A stretch of DNA of 27,161 nucleotides from Clostridiales bacterium (GCA_019419895.1 JAHZIE010000021.1:1-27161), one strand, 5' to 3'. Positions 16,204 through 24,221 are shown, counted from the first letter of the stretch. Notes: a model not told the origin generated them from the sequence alone. Program-made: numbers and translations.

Positions 16204-17142
16204 TCATTTTTCTTTCTTTATTTTTTCACAGACCCGCAGCTTGGCGCTGCGGCTTCTCGGGTTTTCTTCCCGTTCTTTTTGGGATGCCTCCACAGGCTTT
16301 CGCGTCACCAACCGTGCCCTGGGCTGCTTTCCGCAGACACAAACGGGAAAATCCGGCGGGCAGGTACATCCCTGACACCATCCGGCCATGGCCTGTTTTA
16401 CCATTCTGTCCTCCAGAGAATGAAAAGTAATGACCGCCAACCTTCCACCCACTGCCAAAAGCTCGAAAGCTTTTTCCAATCCTTGGGACAAAGCGTCCAA
16501 TTCACCGTTTACGGCGATCCGCAAAGCCTGAAACACCCTTCGGGCAGGATGCCCATTTTCCCGTTTCACTTTGGCCGGAACCGCTTCCTTGATGATTTCA
16601 ACCAGCTGTCCCGTCGTTTTCACCGGAGCAGCCTCCCTTTTTCTGACAATCGCCTGGGCAATGTTTTTGGAATATTTCTCCTCTCCAAACCTGCTGAAAA
16701 TTTCAGCCAACTGCTGCCAGGAAAGCTGGTTTACTAAATCGGCCGCCGTCGTTCCCCGCTGGCTCATGCGCATATCAAGAGGGGCATCATGATGATAGGA
16801 AAACCCACGTTCCGGAATATCCAGCTGATGGGAAGAAACGCCGATATCAAGCAGGATTCCATCAGCTTCTTGGATTCCAGATTCTCTTGCCACTTCATCC
16901 ACCTGAGAAAAATTTGCCTGTACCACCTTTGCGCAGGAAAACGGCTTCAGCCTTTCAGACGCTGTCGCAACAGCATCCGGATCCTGATCAATCGCAATTA
17001 GCCTCCCTGTCGTCAGCCTTGCGGCAATCGCCGCCGAATGCCCTCCGCCGCCGGCAGTCCCATCAATATAAACGCCGTCTGGACGAATCTGGAGTCCTTC
17101 CAGGGTTTCCTTAAAAAGAACCGGCTTGTGATGAAATTCCAT
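16204..17142 (-). CDS. rsmH: 16S rRNA (cytosine-1402-N4)-methyltransferase RsmH
   Basis: RsmH (MraW) methylates N4 of C1402 in the ribosomal P site. The 312-residue protein opens with HHKPVLFKETLEGL, has the SAM-binding DGTAGGGGHSAAI (residues about 28-40), GILLDIGVSSHQLD, ERGFSYHHDAPLDMRM, and the late ITFHSLEDRMVK. Length is standard. The C-terminal part carries a cysteine-rich CQGCTCPPDFPVCVCG, common in Clostridia. It follows mraZ after 18 nt. Confidence 0.97.
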   Translation of the reverse strand: MEFHHKPVLFKETLEGLQIRPDGVYIDGTAGGGGHSAAIAARLTTGRLIAIDQDPDAVATASERLKPFSCAKVVQANFSQVDEVARESGIQEADGILLDIGVSSHQLDIPERGFSYHHDAPLDMRMSQRGTTAADLVNQLSWQQLAEIFSRFGEEKYSKNIAQAIVRKREAAPVKTTGQLVEIIKEAVPAKVKRENGHPARRVFQALRIAVNGELDALSQGLEKAFELLAVGGRLAVITFHSLEDRMVKQAMAGWCQGCTCPPDFPVCVCGKQPRARLVTRKPVEASQKEREENPRSRSAKLRVCEKIKKEK

Positions 17143-17160
17143 CTGTATACCGTCCTTTCC

Positions 17161-17580
17161 TTAAAGTCCCAGCAGCTCCATTTTTTCCGCAATGGCATTT
17201 TCATCAAATTCCGCATTGGTTTTGGTCCACTTCTGGGTATCCCAGATTTCCACCCTGGTATTCAGTCCCAAAAAGGTGATATCCTTTCCCAGGCCCGCGT
17301 AATCCCGCAGTACCTGGGGGATCAAAATCCGCCCCTGGCCGTCGGGAACAGCCTCCGTGGCTCCCGCAAAAAAAAAGCGCTGAATCTCACGGCTGTCCAC
17401 AATGGGCATTTCCTTAAACTTTTTCAGCAGTTCCTGCCATTCCTCCGGCGGGAAAGCCCACAGGCAGCCGCCCAGCCCCTTTGTGACATAAAAACATTCG
17501 CCAAGCTCCTCACGGAATTTAGCAGGGACGATGACGCGGCCTCTTGTGTCAATATTATGTTGAAGTTCACCAAGCAACAT
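17161..17580 (-). CDS. mraZ: Transcriptional regulator MraZ
   Basis: A 139-residue protein made of two SpoVT/AbrB-like halves, each with the signature of the family: DTRGRVIVPAKFREEL near the N-terminus and DGQGRILIPQVLRDYAGL in the second half. MraZ forms a ring and binds repeated boxes upstream of its own operon, usually repressing dcw transcription. The ATG at 17580 (MLLGELQHN) was chosen by family alignment; its AGAAGG is very close to the ATG. A GTG at 17622 would add 14 residues but lies inside the operator repeats. Confidence 0.95.
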   Translation of the reverse strand: MLLGELQHNIDTRGRVIVPAKFREELGECFYVTKGLGGCLWAFPPEEWQELLKKFKEMPIVDSREIQRFFFAGATEAVPDGQGRILIPQVLRDYAGLGKDITFLGLNTRVEIWDTQKWTKTNAEFDENAIAEKMELLGL

Positions 17581-17615
17581 AACCTTCTCGCAAACGGAAG
17601 AAACAGAGAAAATAT

Positions 17616-17655
17616 TCTCCACTTTCCTCTACTTACTGCCACCTTTCCCCACTTT
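17616..17655 (-). promoter_or_regulatory. MraZ operator: four 10-bp direct repeats
   Basis: Reading the minus strand from 17655: AAAGTGGGGA, AAGGTGGCAG, TAAGTAGAGG, AAAGTGGAGA, each exactly 10 bp apart. Known MraZ boxes are G-rich direct repeats with 10-bp spacing upstream of mraZ. Units 1 and 4 are best, unit 3 is the weakest (GTAG for GTGG). They begin near the expected transcription start, so MraZ bound here would block initiation or early elongation. Confidence 0.75.
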
Positions 17656-17663
17656 GTAGTTAA

Positions 17664-17692
17664 ATTATAGCCTGTCCTATACAAAATTGCAA
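17664..17692 (-). promoter_or_regulatory. Sigma-A promoter of the dcw cluster
   Basis: TTGCAA (17687-17692), 17-nt spacer, TATAAT (17664-17669) on the minus strand. The expected start site, about 17657, lies at the edge of the MraZ repeats. Confidence 0.8.
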
Positions 17693-17814
17693 TAACATTT
17701 TTGAACTTTTTGCCTTTGCGCGCTAGCAAAATCTTCCAGATGGGGCGCATTTTTCCAGGATTTTCCATTCAGCGCCCTTTTTCTTTCCTTTCTTCCAATT
17801 TCCCCGGCGAAGCG

Positions 17815-17842
17815 TTGCTTTTTCCCTCATAATCAGTATAAT
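17815..17842 (+). promoter_or_regulatory. Promoter of the GNAT-rimM-trmD operon
   Basis: TTGCTT (17815-17820), 16-nt spacer and TATAAT (17837-17842). It is divergent to the mraZ promoter and would give a leader of about 240 nt before the GNAT gene. A downstream TTGACA (17868-17873) has no -10 partner. Confidence 0.55.
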
Positions 17843-17915
17843 GAAAAAGGGTATACTCCCAGCCTTTTGACAAGGTATCACTACGGGATTCCGCTAACAA
17901 TTTTTAAAGGACAAC

Positions 17916-18092
17916 ATGTTTTATAAGAAATCCGCATCATTTTTTCTATGGGCCGCTGTCCCAAATACTGTATTCCGGCAAGCGGCCTTTCTTCTGGCGG
18001 AATCAGGATTCCGCTGTCACTGCGCTCTACCGTGGAATTTCAAAAGATGGGATAAGCCTCGTTCAAGACGATCGGGAGGAGGGGACGGATGA
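17916..18092 (+). CDS. Possible 58-residue leader ORF coupled to the acetyltransferase
   Basis: ATG at 17916 is preceded by AAAGGA with 4-nt spacing, and the TGA at 18090-18092 overlaps the GNAT start as ATGA. The product begins MFYKKSASFFLWAAVPN, has a hydrophobic middle and a basic Gly/Arg-rich end; I recognise no family. Good start signals plus exact coupling suggest translation, but the frame also crosses a potential hairpin (GGCCGCT with AGCGGCC, about 17951-17987), and codon use is not clearly coding. It may be a leader that helps open the acetyltransferase start, or chance. Confidence 0.3.
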   Translation: MFYKKSASFFLWAAVPNTVFRQAAFLLAESGFRCHCALPWNFKRWDKPRSRRSGGGDG

Positions 18093-18598
18093 TTTTTGAA
18101 AGTGAACGGCTCTTCTTTCGCGAGCTGGAACAAAAGGATTTTCAAGACCTGGCTGAAATTCTTCAGGATAAAGAAGTGGTTTACGCCTATGAACATGATT
18201 TTTCTCAAAAGGATGTCCAGGACTGGCTGGACCGTCAGCGCGCAAGATATAAAGCCTATGGCTTTGGGCTCTGGGCGGCTGTCCTGAAAAGTACTGGAGA
18301 AATTGCCGGGCAGGCGGGACTTACCCTACAGCCTTGCCTGGGCAGGGAGGTCCTTGAAATCGGCTACCTCTTTAAAAAGAAATTCTGGCATCAGGGATAT
18401 GCCCGTGAGGCCGCCGCCGGATGTAAGGAATATGCTTTTCATACTCTGAAACAGGAAAAAGTGTATTCTATTATTAAAGCGGACAATCTTGCTTCTATGC
18501 GGGTCGCGGAAGCTATTGGCATGAAAAAGGAAAAAGAGTTTATAACGAAGTATTACAATGGAGAAATGCTGCATTTCCTTTATTCTATCAATCTGTAA
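18089..18598 (+). CDS. GNAT family N-acetyltransferase (RimJ/RimL-like)
   Basis: A 169-residue cytoplasmic protein with the fold of GNAT enzymes, which move an acetyl group from acetyl-CoA to an amine. It opens IFESERLFFRELEQKDF as RimJ/RimL-type members do, and the acetyl-CoA-binding turn is in KKKFWHQGYAREAA (Q-x-x-G-x-A-like), followed by ADNLASMRVAEAIGMKKE. The substrate may be a protein N-terminus or a small molecule; sequence does not say. The start has GGAGGAGGGG upstream. It lies 31 nt ahead of rimM and so is probably in the same transcript. Confidence 0.85.
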   Translation: MIFESERLFFRELEQKDFQDLAEILQDKEVVYAYEHDFSQKDVQDWLDRQRARYKAYGFGLWAAVLKSTGEIAGQAGLTLQPCLGREVLEIGYLFKKKFWHQGYAREAAAGCKEYAFHTLKQEKVYSIIKADNLASMRVAEAIGMKKEKEFITKYYNGEMLHFLYSINL

Positions 18599-18629
18599 TC
18601 TTGAAAAAACAAATGACAGGAGAAAAAAT

Positions 18630-19145
18630 ATGCGCAAACAATATTTGGAAGCGGGAAAAATTGTCGGAACCCACGGAGTCCGCGGTGAGCTGCGCGTCCA
18701 GTCCTGGTGTGACACCCCTGATGTATTCTGCACCCTGAAAATCTTATATTTCGAACAAGGCTCGCGCCCCGTTAAGGTGGTCTCCTCCCGTCCTCATAAA
18801 AATATTATCCTTGTCCGTTTGGAAGGCATCGAAACGGTGGAAAAGGCCGATGCCCTGCGCGAAACTATTCTTTATATGGATCGCCGGGACCTTCGTCTGG
18901 AAAAAGGAGCCTACTTCATTCAGGATCTCATCGGCCTGAAGGTATTGGACGCCGCCACCGGCGTCGCCTACGGCACCTTGACCGACGTCATCAAAACCGG
19001 CGCCAACGATGTTTATGAGGTTACCGGCGGGGATAGTTCCACCCATCTCGTCCCCGTGATACCGGAAGTAGTTGTTCGGGTGGATTTGGAGGAGGAAAAG
19101 GTTTTCCTCCGGCCGTTGAAGGGGATTTTTGATGATGAGGATTGA
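18630..19145 (+). CDS. rimM: Ribosome maturation factor RimM
   Basis: RimM helps assemble the head of the 30S subunit and binds S19. The 171-residue protein has the N-terminal barrel start LEAGKIVGTHGVRGELRV and a C-terminal PRC-barrel with FIQDLIGLKVLD, GTLTDVIKTGANDVYEV and LVPVIPEVV. The ATG at 18630 has AGGAG 7 nt upstream. Its end overlaps trmD by 14 nt, so the two are translationally coupled. The usual neighbours rpsP, khpA and rplS are not here. Confidence 0.96.
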   Translation: MRKQYLEAGKIVGTHGVRGELRVQSWCDTPDVFCTLKILYFEQGSRPVKVVSSRPHKNIILVRLEGIETVEKADALRETILYMDRRDLRLEKGAYFIQDLIGLKVLDAATGVAYGTLTDVIKTGANDVYEVTGGDSSTHLVPVIPEVVVRVDLEEEKVFLRPLKGIFDDED

Positions 19146-19827
19146 TATCTTAACCCTGTTTCCTCTGTTCTGCGACAATGCCCTTCGGGAGAGCGTCATT
19201 GGCCGGGCAAGGGAAAAGGGACTGTTTGAAGTCCATTGCCATGATATCCGGGATTACACTGAAAACAAGCACCGCCGTGTAGACGATACTCCTTACGGCG
19301 GAGGAATGGGGATGTTGATGGAGGCCCAGCCCATCGCCCTTTGTTTTGAGTCTGTCTGTGATGAAATAGGAGAACGTCCTTATTTTATTTATATGTCCCC
19401 CCAGGGAAAGGTGCTTACCCAGGAAAAGGCGGTTTCCCTCTCCCACAAAAAAAACATCGCCCTTCTCTGCGGACATTATGAAGGAGTGGACGAGCGTCTG
19501 ATTGAAGAGCTGGTGGATGAAGAGATCTCCATTGGAGATTTTGTCCTGACCGGGGGCGAGCTGCCCGCATTGGTGTTGACCGACTGCGTTGTCAGAATGC
19601 TTCCCGGTGTGTTGTCGGATGATGTTTGTTTTACTGAAGAAAGCCATTATTCCAGGCTTCTGGAATATCCCCAGTACACCCGGCCTCCTGTTTGGCGGGG
19701 TCGCAAAGTACCGGAGGTACTTTTGTCCGGCCATCACGAAAACATCGCCAAATGGCGGAGGGAAACCGCTCTGCGGCGCACGGAAGAAAGGCGTCCGGAT
19801 TTGCTGATAAATAGGAAAGAAAAATAA
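19132..19827 (+). CDS. trmD: tRNA (guanine-37-N1)-methyltransferase TrmD
   Basis: TrmD makes m1G37 next to the anticodon, which prevents +1 frameshifting. The 231-residue protein has MRIDILTLFPLFCDNAL, DDTPYGGGMGMLM, the knotted SAM site LCGHYEGVDERLIEELVDEE with SIGDFVLTGGELPA, and the C-terminal QYTRPPVWRGRKVPEVLLSG with HHENIAKWR. Start: the ATG at 19132 or 19135, AGGGG lies about 8 nt upstream; a TTG at 19129 also keeps the frame. All catalytic parts seem intact. Confidence 0.97.
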   Translation: MMRIDILTLFPLFCDNALRESVIGRAREKGLFEVHCHDIRDYTENKHRRVDDTPYGGGMGMLMEAQPIALCFESVCDEIGERPYFIYMSPQGKVLTQEKAVSLSHKKNIALLCGHYEGVDERLIEELVDEEISIGDFVLTGGELPALVLTDCVVRMLPGVLSDDVCFTEESHYSRLLEYPQYTRPPVWRGRKVPEVLLSGHHENIAKWRRETALRRTEERRPDLLINRKEK

Positions 19828-20177
19828 AGAATATAGCTTTCACATTTTTTTATTTTCCGGCTATATTAATAGGGAAAGGAAACAGACGACACGGAAACGC
19901 AATAAAAAGATCGTTCCCTTTTTTATTACAAAAATCTTTCTGGAAAGCCTTCTCCCACAAACATTTTCAGCCGGCGGATAACGATTGCTCAAAAAGGCCA
20001 AACTAAAGGAAAACAGCCTGTTTTTTCAATTTTTATATCTTATGACATATTGTCTGATTTCCTTGTCTTACGCTAGGTAATTATGCTCAAACAGCAATAT
20101 TTCTCTGTCGTTGTGCACAATGGGCTTGTTTATTTTTTGGGCATAATCAGTTATCAATCCAAAGTTTTTGAGGACTA
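19828..20177. other. Gene-free stretch after trmD
   Basis: No open frame with start signals is present. Two AT-rich hairpins are visible: AATATAGC/GCTATATT (19830-19837 with 19860-19867, 22-nt loop) and AATAAAAAG (19901-19909) with CTTTTTTATT (19918-19927, 8-nt loop). The second may be a bidirectional terminator for the rimM-trmD transcript. The remainder is AT-rich with no recognised motif. Confidence 0.45.
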
Positions 20178-20205
20178 TTGACGGAAATTTCAATTGTGTT
20201 ATAAT
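20178..20205 (+). promoter_or_regulatory. Sigma-A promoter of the HPr gene
   Basis: TTGACG (20178-20183), 16-nt spacer and TATAAT (20200-20205), about 90 nt upstream of the HPr start. A small hairpin (CACAC and GTGTG near 20231-20249) lies in the leader. Confidence 0.75.
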
Positions 20206-20296
20206 AATCATAATTCTTCTAAAAACCTGCACACATGGCAAACGTGTGTAAAATTATGGAATAAAAAATATAATTATTGTGTTTGGAGATGTGTTT

Positions 20297-20560
20297 ATGT
20301 ACGTGAAAGATGTCATTGTACAAAATCAAGTCGGGCTGCATGCCCGTCCGGCAACTTTCTTCATCCAGAGAGCAAATGAATTCAAGGCTACCGTATGGGT
20401 AGAAAAGGAGGAACGCCGCGTCAACGCAAAAAGCCTGCTGGGTGTGCTTTCTTTAGGAATTGTGGGCGGCACCACTATCCGCATTATCGCGGATGGTCCG
20501 GATGAATCCGAGGCTGTCAACAGCTTGGTGGATCTGGTCAATTCCGGTTTTGCAGAATAA
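20297..20560 (+). CDS. ptsH: HPr-family phosphocarrier protein
   Basis: An 87-residue protein with both HPr phosphorylation sites: His15 in GLHARPA (accepts phosphate from enzyme I in the sugar phosphotransferase system) and Ser46 in NAKSLLGVLSLGI (target of HPr kinase, for carbon catabolite control in Firmicutes). His15 being kept argues against Crh, which has Gln there. ATG 20297 has GGAG 8 nt upstream. It is monocistronic: own promoter and strong terminator, with no enzyme I gene beside it. The symbol is by homology; the paralogue in use may differ. Confidence 0.9.
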   Translation: MYVKDVIVQNQVGLHARPATFFIQRANEFKATVWVEKEERRVNAKSLLGVLSLGIVGGTTIRIIADGPDESEAVNSLVDLVNSGFAE

Positions 20561-20576
20561 TTCATCTTGGGTTGGA

Positions 20577-20608
20577 AAAGCGCACCGCTTTTTTGGGCGG
20601 TGCGCTTT
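20577..20608 (+). terminator. Rho-independent terminator of the HPr gene
   Basis: AAAGCGCACCGC (20577-20588) pairs fully with GCGGTGCGCTTT (20597-20608) over an 8-nt loop, followed by CTTGC. The stem is strong; the T tract is short (TTTCTT). Confidence 0.85.
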
Positions 20609-20652
20609 CTTGCTATCCCTGTTTCATTTTTCCTGGAAGGAGGCTTGTCATT

Positions 20653-22482
20653 GTGAATCCCCAAAAAAAGGAGCTTAGAGCGAAGGCTATGTCTCTCCCT
20701 CTCTCCCCAGGCGTCTACATTATGAAGAACAAAGCCGGTAAAATTATTTACATTGGTAAGGCGAAAATGTTGAAAAACAGGGTCAGCCAATATTTCGGTT
20801 CCGACAAAAACCACGATGACAAGGTGCGCCAGATGGTGGAAAATGTCGATCATTTCGACTATATTCTGACCGACAGCGAATTCGAGGCTCTGGTTTTAGA
20901 ATGCAGCCTGATCAAACAGCATATGCCTAAATATAATATCCTTCTGAAGGATGATAAGGGTTACCACTATATCCGCGTCTCCCCTCCTCCTTGGCCAAGA
21001 CTTTCCGTCGCCAAACAAATAGAAAAGGACGGCGCCCAATACCTTGGTCCCTATACCAGCTCCTGGGCGGTCAAGGAATCGGTGGACGAGGCCATAAAAA
21101 TCTTCCGCCTCCCCACCTGCAGCCGGAGATTTCCCCAGGATATCGGAAAAGCCCGTCCCTGTCTGAACTTTTTCATTGGCCAGTGCTGCGCCCCCTGCAA
21201 GGGGACAATCAGCCATAAGGAATATATGGAAAATATGAATGAAGCTCTGGAGTTTCTCCATGGCGGCAGTTCCAATTCCATCAAACTTCTCACCAAGAGG
21301 ATGGAAGAGGCGGCTGAAAATCTTGAGTTTGAGCGCGCCGCCCGTCTGCGTGACAGAATTTCCGCTATTTCCAAGGTGGCGGAAAAGCAAAAGGTTGTCG
21401 CCAACCGCGTTAAGGAGCAGGATGTTATCGCCCTGGCTCAGGGAAATCATTGCGCCTGTTTTGAAATTTTCCGTTTTACAGAGGGAAGGCTTGTCGATCG
21501 GGACAGCTATCTTCTCGGCGAGGTGGGAAGCGCCCCTGCCGCGCGGCAGGAATTTCTTCAGCAATATTATTCCTCTGGAAACCGAATTCCTCCCGTCATC
21601 ACCTTGGACGGCCCTGCCGAACAGCCGGAACTTCTTTCCCAATGGCTTTCCTCTTTAGCCGGGCGCAGGGTGAAGCTCACTGTCCCCCAGCGCGGGGAAC
21701 AGCATGAGCTGGTGCAGCTATGCCGCAGCAATGCCGCTGAACGCGTAGCTCAGAAAACAGGAATCGGCGGCAGGGACGCAGCGGCTTTGGATGAACTCGC
21801 CCGTCTTTTGGGACTTTCCTCCCCTCCCGTCTATATTGAAGCCTATGATATTTCCAACCTTGCGGGAAGCGAAAATGTGGCGGGAATGGTGGTATTTGAA
21901 AACGGCCGGCCGCTAAAGTCCGCTTACCGTAAATTTAAAATCAAAGGTTTCTCAGGACAAGATGACTACGGCTCTATGAGCGAAGTGATCACCAGACGGA
22001 TGGAGGAATATGAAAAACAAAAAGAATCAGGTGAAGGCTTTGGACGGCTGCCTGATCTCATCCTTCTCGACGGCGGAAAAGGGCATGTCGGGGTCATCCG
22101 TCCCCTTCTTGAATCTCTTGGGTATGCAATTCCTGTTTTTGGTATGGTAAAGGACGATAAACACCGGACGCGCGCCATTGCTGAAGACGGCGGAGAAATT
22201 TCCATCAACGCCAAACGCTCCGCCTTTACCCTTGTTTCCACCATTCAGGAAGAGGTTCACCGGTTTGCAATTGGATATCATCGCCAATCCCGCAGTAAAA
22301 ATGCCTTTGCCTCCTCCCTGTTAGAAATTCCGGGTATTGGAAAAAAAAGGGCAGCCGACCTTTTTGAACACTTTAAAACCATTGGGCGGATTAAAATGGC
22401 CACAATAGAGGAGCTCATGCTGGTCAAAGGCATGACACGCCCCTGCGCCGAAGCGATTTATCAATTTTACCATCAGGCATGA
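20653..22482 (+). CDS. uvrC: UvrABC system protein C
   Basis: UvrC makes both incisions around a DNA lesion in nucleotide excision repair. The protein has 609 residues from GTG 20653 (GGAGG 9 nt upstream; family start VNPQKKELRAKA). In order: GIY-YIG nuclease for the 3' cut (GVYIMKNKAGKIIYIGKAK), a cysteine group CSRRFPQDIGKARPC and CCAPCKG that may hold an Fe-S cluster as known for the family, the UvrB-binding UVR motif (AAENLEFERAARLRDRI), the RNase-H-like nuclease for the 5' cut (EAYDISNLAGSENVAGMVVF and DDYGSMSEVI), and a C-terminal double helix-hairpin-helix (IPGIGKKRAADLF, VKGMTRPCAEAIY). All parts look intact. Confidence 0.97.
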   Translation: MNPQKKELRAKAMSLPLSPGVYIMKNKAGKIIYIGKAKMLKNRVSQYFGSDKNHDDKVRQMVENVDHFDYILTDSEFEALVLECSLIKQHMPKYNILLKDDKGYHYIRVSPPPWPRLSVAKQIEKDGAQYLGPYTSSWAVKESVDEAIKIFRLPTCSRRFPQDIGKARPCLNFFIGQCCAPCKGTISHKEYMENMNEALEFLHGGSSNSIKLLTKRMEEAAENLEFERAARLRDRISAISKVAEKQKVVANRVKEQDVIALAQGNHCACFEIFRFTEGRLVDRDSYLLGEVGSAPAARQEFLQQYYSSGNRIPPVITLDGPAEQPELLSQWLSSLAGRRVKLTVPQRGEQHELVQLCRSNAAERVAQKTGIGGRDAAALDELARLLGLSSPPVYIEAYDISNLAGSENVAGMVVFENGRPLKSAYRKFKIKGFSGQDDYGSMSEVITRRMEEYEKQKESGEGFGRLPDLILLDGGKGHVGVIRPLLESLGYAIPVFGMVKDDKHRTRAIAEDGGEISINAKRSAFTLVSTIQEEVHRFAIGYHRQSRSKNAFASSLLEIPGIGKKRAADLFEHFKTIGRIKMATIEELMLVKGMTRPCAEAIYQFYHQA

Positions 22483-22504
22483 CAGGGGAAAGTCCAGGAA
22501 ACGG

Positions 22505-22533
22505 TTGACAAAACAGTAAACAAACTGGATAAT
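22505..22533 (+). promoter_or_regulatory. Sigma-A promoter of rsmD-coaD
   Basis: Consensus TTGACA (22505-22510), 17-nt spacer, GATAAT (22528-22533). The leader contains a small hairpin (GCCTGT/ACAGGC, 11-nt loop) just before the ribosome binding site. Confidence 0.75.
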
Positions 22534-22587
22534 AAAAGAATAGGCCTGTTCTTATTGAAGACAGGCAGGGAAGGCAGGAGCTTTTTT

Positions 22588-23133
22588 ATGAGAGTAATTA
22601 CCGGCACCGCCAGGGGACGCCGATTGGAGACATTGCAGGGAAATGATGTCCGCCCTACAACGGATAAAGTCAAAGAGTCCTTATTCAGCATTATTCAATT
22701 TCAGCTGGAAGGCCGCCATGTGCTTGATCTTTTTGCCGGTTCCGGTCAGCTGGGGATTGAAGCTCTCAGCCGTGGGGCAAGAAGCGCCGTTTTTGTAGAC
22801 GTCTCCAGGCAGTCTGTGGAAACTGTTAAGAAAAACCTCACCGCCACCGGCCTTTCCCCAAAAGCCAGGGTTTTCCAAAGGGATTCTCTCTCTTACCTGT
22901 CCGGCTGCGGCGAAAAATTTGACATCGCCCTGTTGGATCCCCCTTACCGGCAGAATCTGCTGCCGAAGGCGCTCCCGCTGCTCGCTCCCCATATGAATCC
23001 CGGCGGAATCATTGTCTGCGAAAGTCCAGCGGAAGAGACGCTTCCCGGGGAAGCAGGGGAATTTATTCAATACAGGCAATACCGCTATGGAAAAATCAAA
23101 TTGACTACCTACCGGCATAAGGACATGCCGTAA
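22588..23133 (+). CDS. rsmD: 16S rRNA (guanine-966-N2)-methyltransferase RsmD
   Basis: A 181-residue SAM methyltransferase. It starts MRVITGTARGRRL, the family N-terminus, at an ATG with AGGAG 7 nt upstream. The SAM loop is DLFAGSGQLG (47-56) and the catalytic motif of N2-guanine enzymes is DPPY (117-120). VRPTTDKVKESLFSII is the typical RNA-binding lead-in. RsmD modifies G966 of 16S rRNA in the P site. It sits 21 nt ahead of coaD, as is common in Firmicutes. Confidence 0.94.
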   Translation: MRVITGTARGRRLETLQGNDVRPTTDKVKESLFSIIQFQLEGRHVLDLFAGSGQLGIEALSRGARSAVFVDVSRQSVETVKKNLTATGLSPKARVFQRDSLSYLSGCGEKFDIALLDPPYRQNLLPKALPLLAPHMNPGGIIVCESPAEETLPGEAGEFIQYRQYRYGKIKLTTYRHKDMP

Positions 23134-23154
23134 TCCTCGAATGGAGGCCTTTTT

Positions 23155-23640
23155 ATGACTATCGCCGTTTGTCCCGGAAGCTTTGATCCCGTAACCCTTG
23201 GACATATGGATATTATCCGCCGGGCTGCTAAAATGTTTGATCTTGTTATTGTCGCCGTCATGGATAATCCGTCGAAACATCCGAGTTTTTCCGCTGAGGA
23301 GCGACTGGAACTTCTCCGCCGGGCAACAAAGGAAATTTCCAACGTGCAAGTGGACTATTTTAACGGTCTGCTGGCGGATTATACCCGTGAAAAAAAGGCG
23401 ATTGCCATCGTCAAGGGTCTGAGAGCTGTCAGCGATTTCGAGTATGAATTTCAGATGTCGCTGACTAACAAAAAGCTTAATCCCGAGGTGGAAACGATTT
23501 TTATGACCAACAACGAGGAATATATGTTTATAAGCTCCAGTATTGTAAAGCAAATCGCCTCTTTCGGAGGCGATATTTCCGGTTTTGTTCCCCAAGAACT
23601 TCTGGCGGACATTACCAAGCGGCTGTGCAGAAAACCATAA
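23155..23640 (+). CDS. coaD: Phosphopantetheine adenylyltransferase
   Basis: CoaD makes dephospho-CoA from 4'-phosphopantetheine and ATP, the penultimate step of coenzyme A synthesis. The 161-residue protein has the nucleotidyltransferase motif GSFDPVTLGH (8-17) and the late ISSSIVKQIASFGG, matching the ISSTxVR motif; VMDNPSKHPSFSAEERLELL is also family-typical. ATG 23155 has GGAGG 7 nt upstream. It is co-transcribed with rsmD. Confidence 0.97.
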   Translation: MTIAVCPGSFDPVTLGHMDIIRRAAKMFDLVIVAVMDNPSKHPSFSAEERLELLRRATKEISNVQVDYFNGLLADYTREKKAIAIVKGLRAVSDFEYEFQMSLTNKKLNPEVETIFMTNNEEYMFISSSIVKQIASFGGDISGFVPQELLADITKRLCRKP

Positions 23641-23683
23641 AAGGCGCGGACGATAAATTTACTGAAAGGTGTGGGTAACCGAT

Positions 23684-24163
23684 ATGAGTATTGAAGAATT
23701 GGTGGATCAGATCGATGACGTTTTGGAGCAGGCTGTCACCCTGCCGTTGAGCGGCGGCAAGCTGTTGGTAGACGGAGAGGTTATCCGCCGTATTTTGGAT
23801 GATATCCGCCTGAACCTTCCCAAGGATATCCGGCAGGCGGAGCGGATTGTCGCCGATCGGTCACAGATCATCTCCGACGCTAAAAGGGAGGCCGAAACCA
23901 CCATCCGTGTGGCGGAAGAACGCTCCAAAATCATGGTGGCAAAGGATGAAATTACCCGTCAGGCAACCGACAGGGCCAATGATATTCTCACACAGGCCAA
24001 AATGAAGGCGGCGGAAATGAGAAAAGCCGCCAACGATTATGTCGATGATCTGATGCAGCGGACGGATGAGGCAATCGCCATGAATCTTTCCGAGCTTCGT
24101 AAGGCCCGGCAGGGAATCAAAGCTTCCCAGCGCGGCGATCAGCACTCCGATCCAAAAGTATAA
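23684..24163 (+). CDS. Conserved ATP-synthase-B/E-like coiled-coil protein
   Basis: A 159-residue, charged, mostly helical protein without membrane segment. Residues about 45-140 are rich in Ala, Glu, Arg and Lys with heptad character (REAETTIRVAEERSKIMVAK, ILTQAKMKAAEMRKAANDY), which is why such proteins get annotated as ATPase or ATP synthase subunit-like. They often follow coaD in Clostridia. The true role is unknown to me. ATG 23684 has only a weak upstream purine run; GTG at 23669 is possible. It is the last gene before a strong terminator, likely in the rsmD-coaD operon. Confidence 0.75.
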   Translation: MSIEELVDQIDDVLEQAVTLPLSGGKLLVDGEVIRRILDDIRLNLPKDIRQAERIVADRSQIISDAKREAETTIRVAEERSKIMVAKDEITRQATDRANDILTQAKMKAAEMRKAANDYVDDLMQRTDEAIAMNLSELRKARQGIKASQRGDQHSDPKV

Positions 24164-24189
24164 TTCTGTCAAATAAATTGTCTGTAAAA

Positions 24190-24221
24190 GCAAGGGGCAA
24201 AGCAAAGTCTTTGTCCCTTGC
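24190..24221 (+). terminator. Terminator after the coaD operon
   Basis: GCAAGGGGCAAAG (24190-24202) pairs with CTTTGTCCCTTGC (24209-24221) with one G-U pair and a 6-nt loop, then CTTTCTGTCT. Confidence 0.8.

Noticed and set aside
17951..17990. GGCCGCT/AGCGGCC hairpin as a terminator
   Set aside because: Loop of about 23 nt and a weak T tract (TTTCTT); placed in a leader, so it is only noted as possible structure.
20896..21642. Minus-strand open frame of 248 codons
   Set aside because: It is a shadow of uvrC on the opposite strand without start signals.
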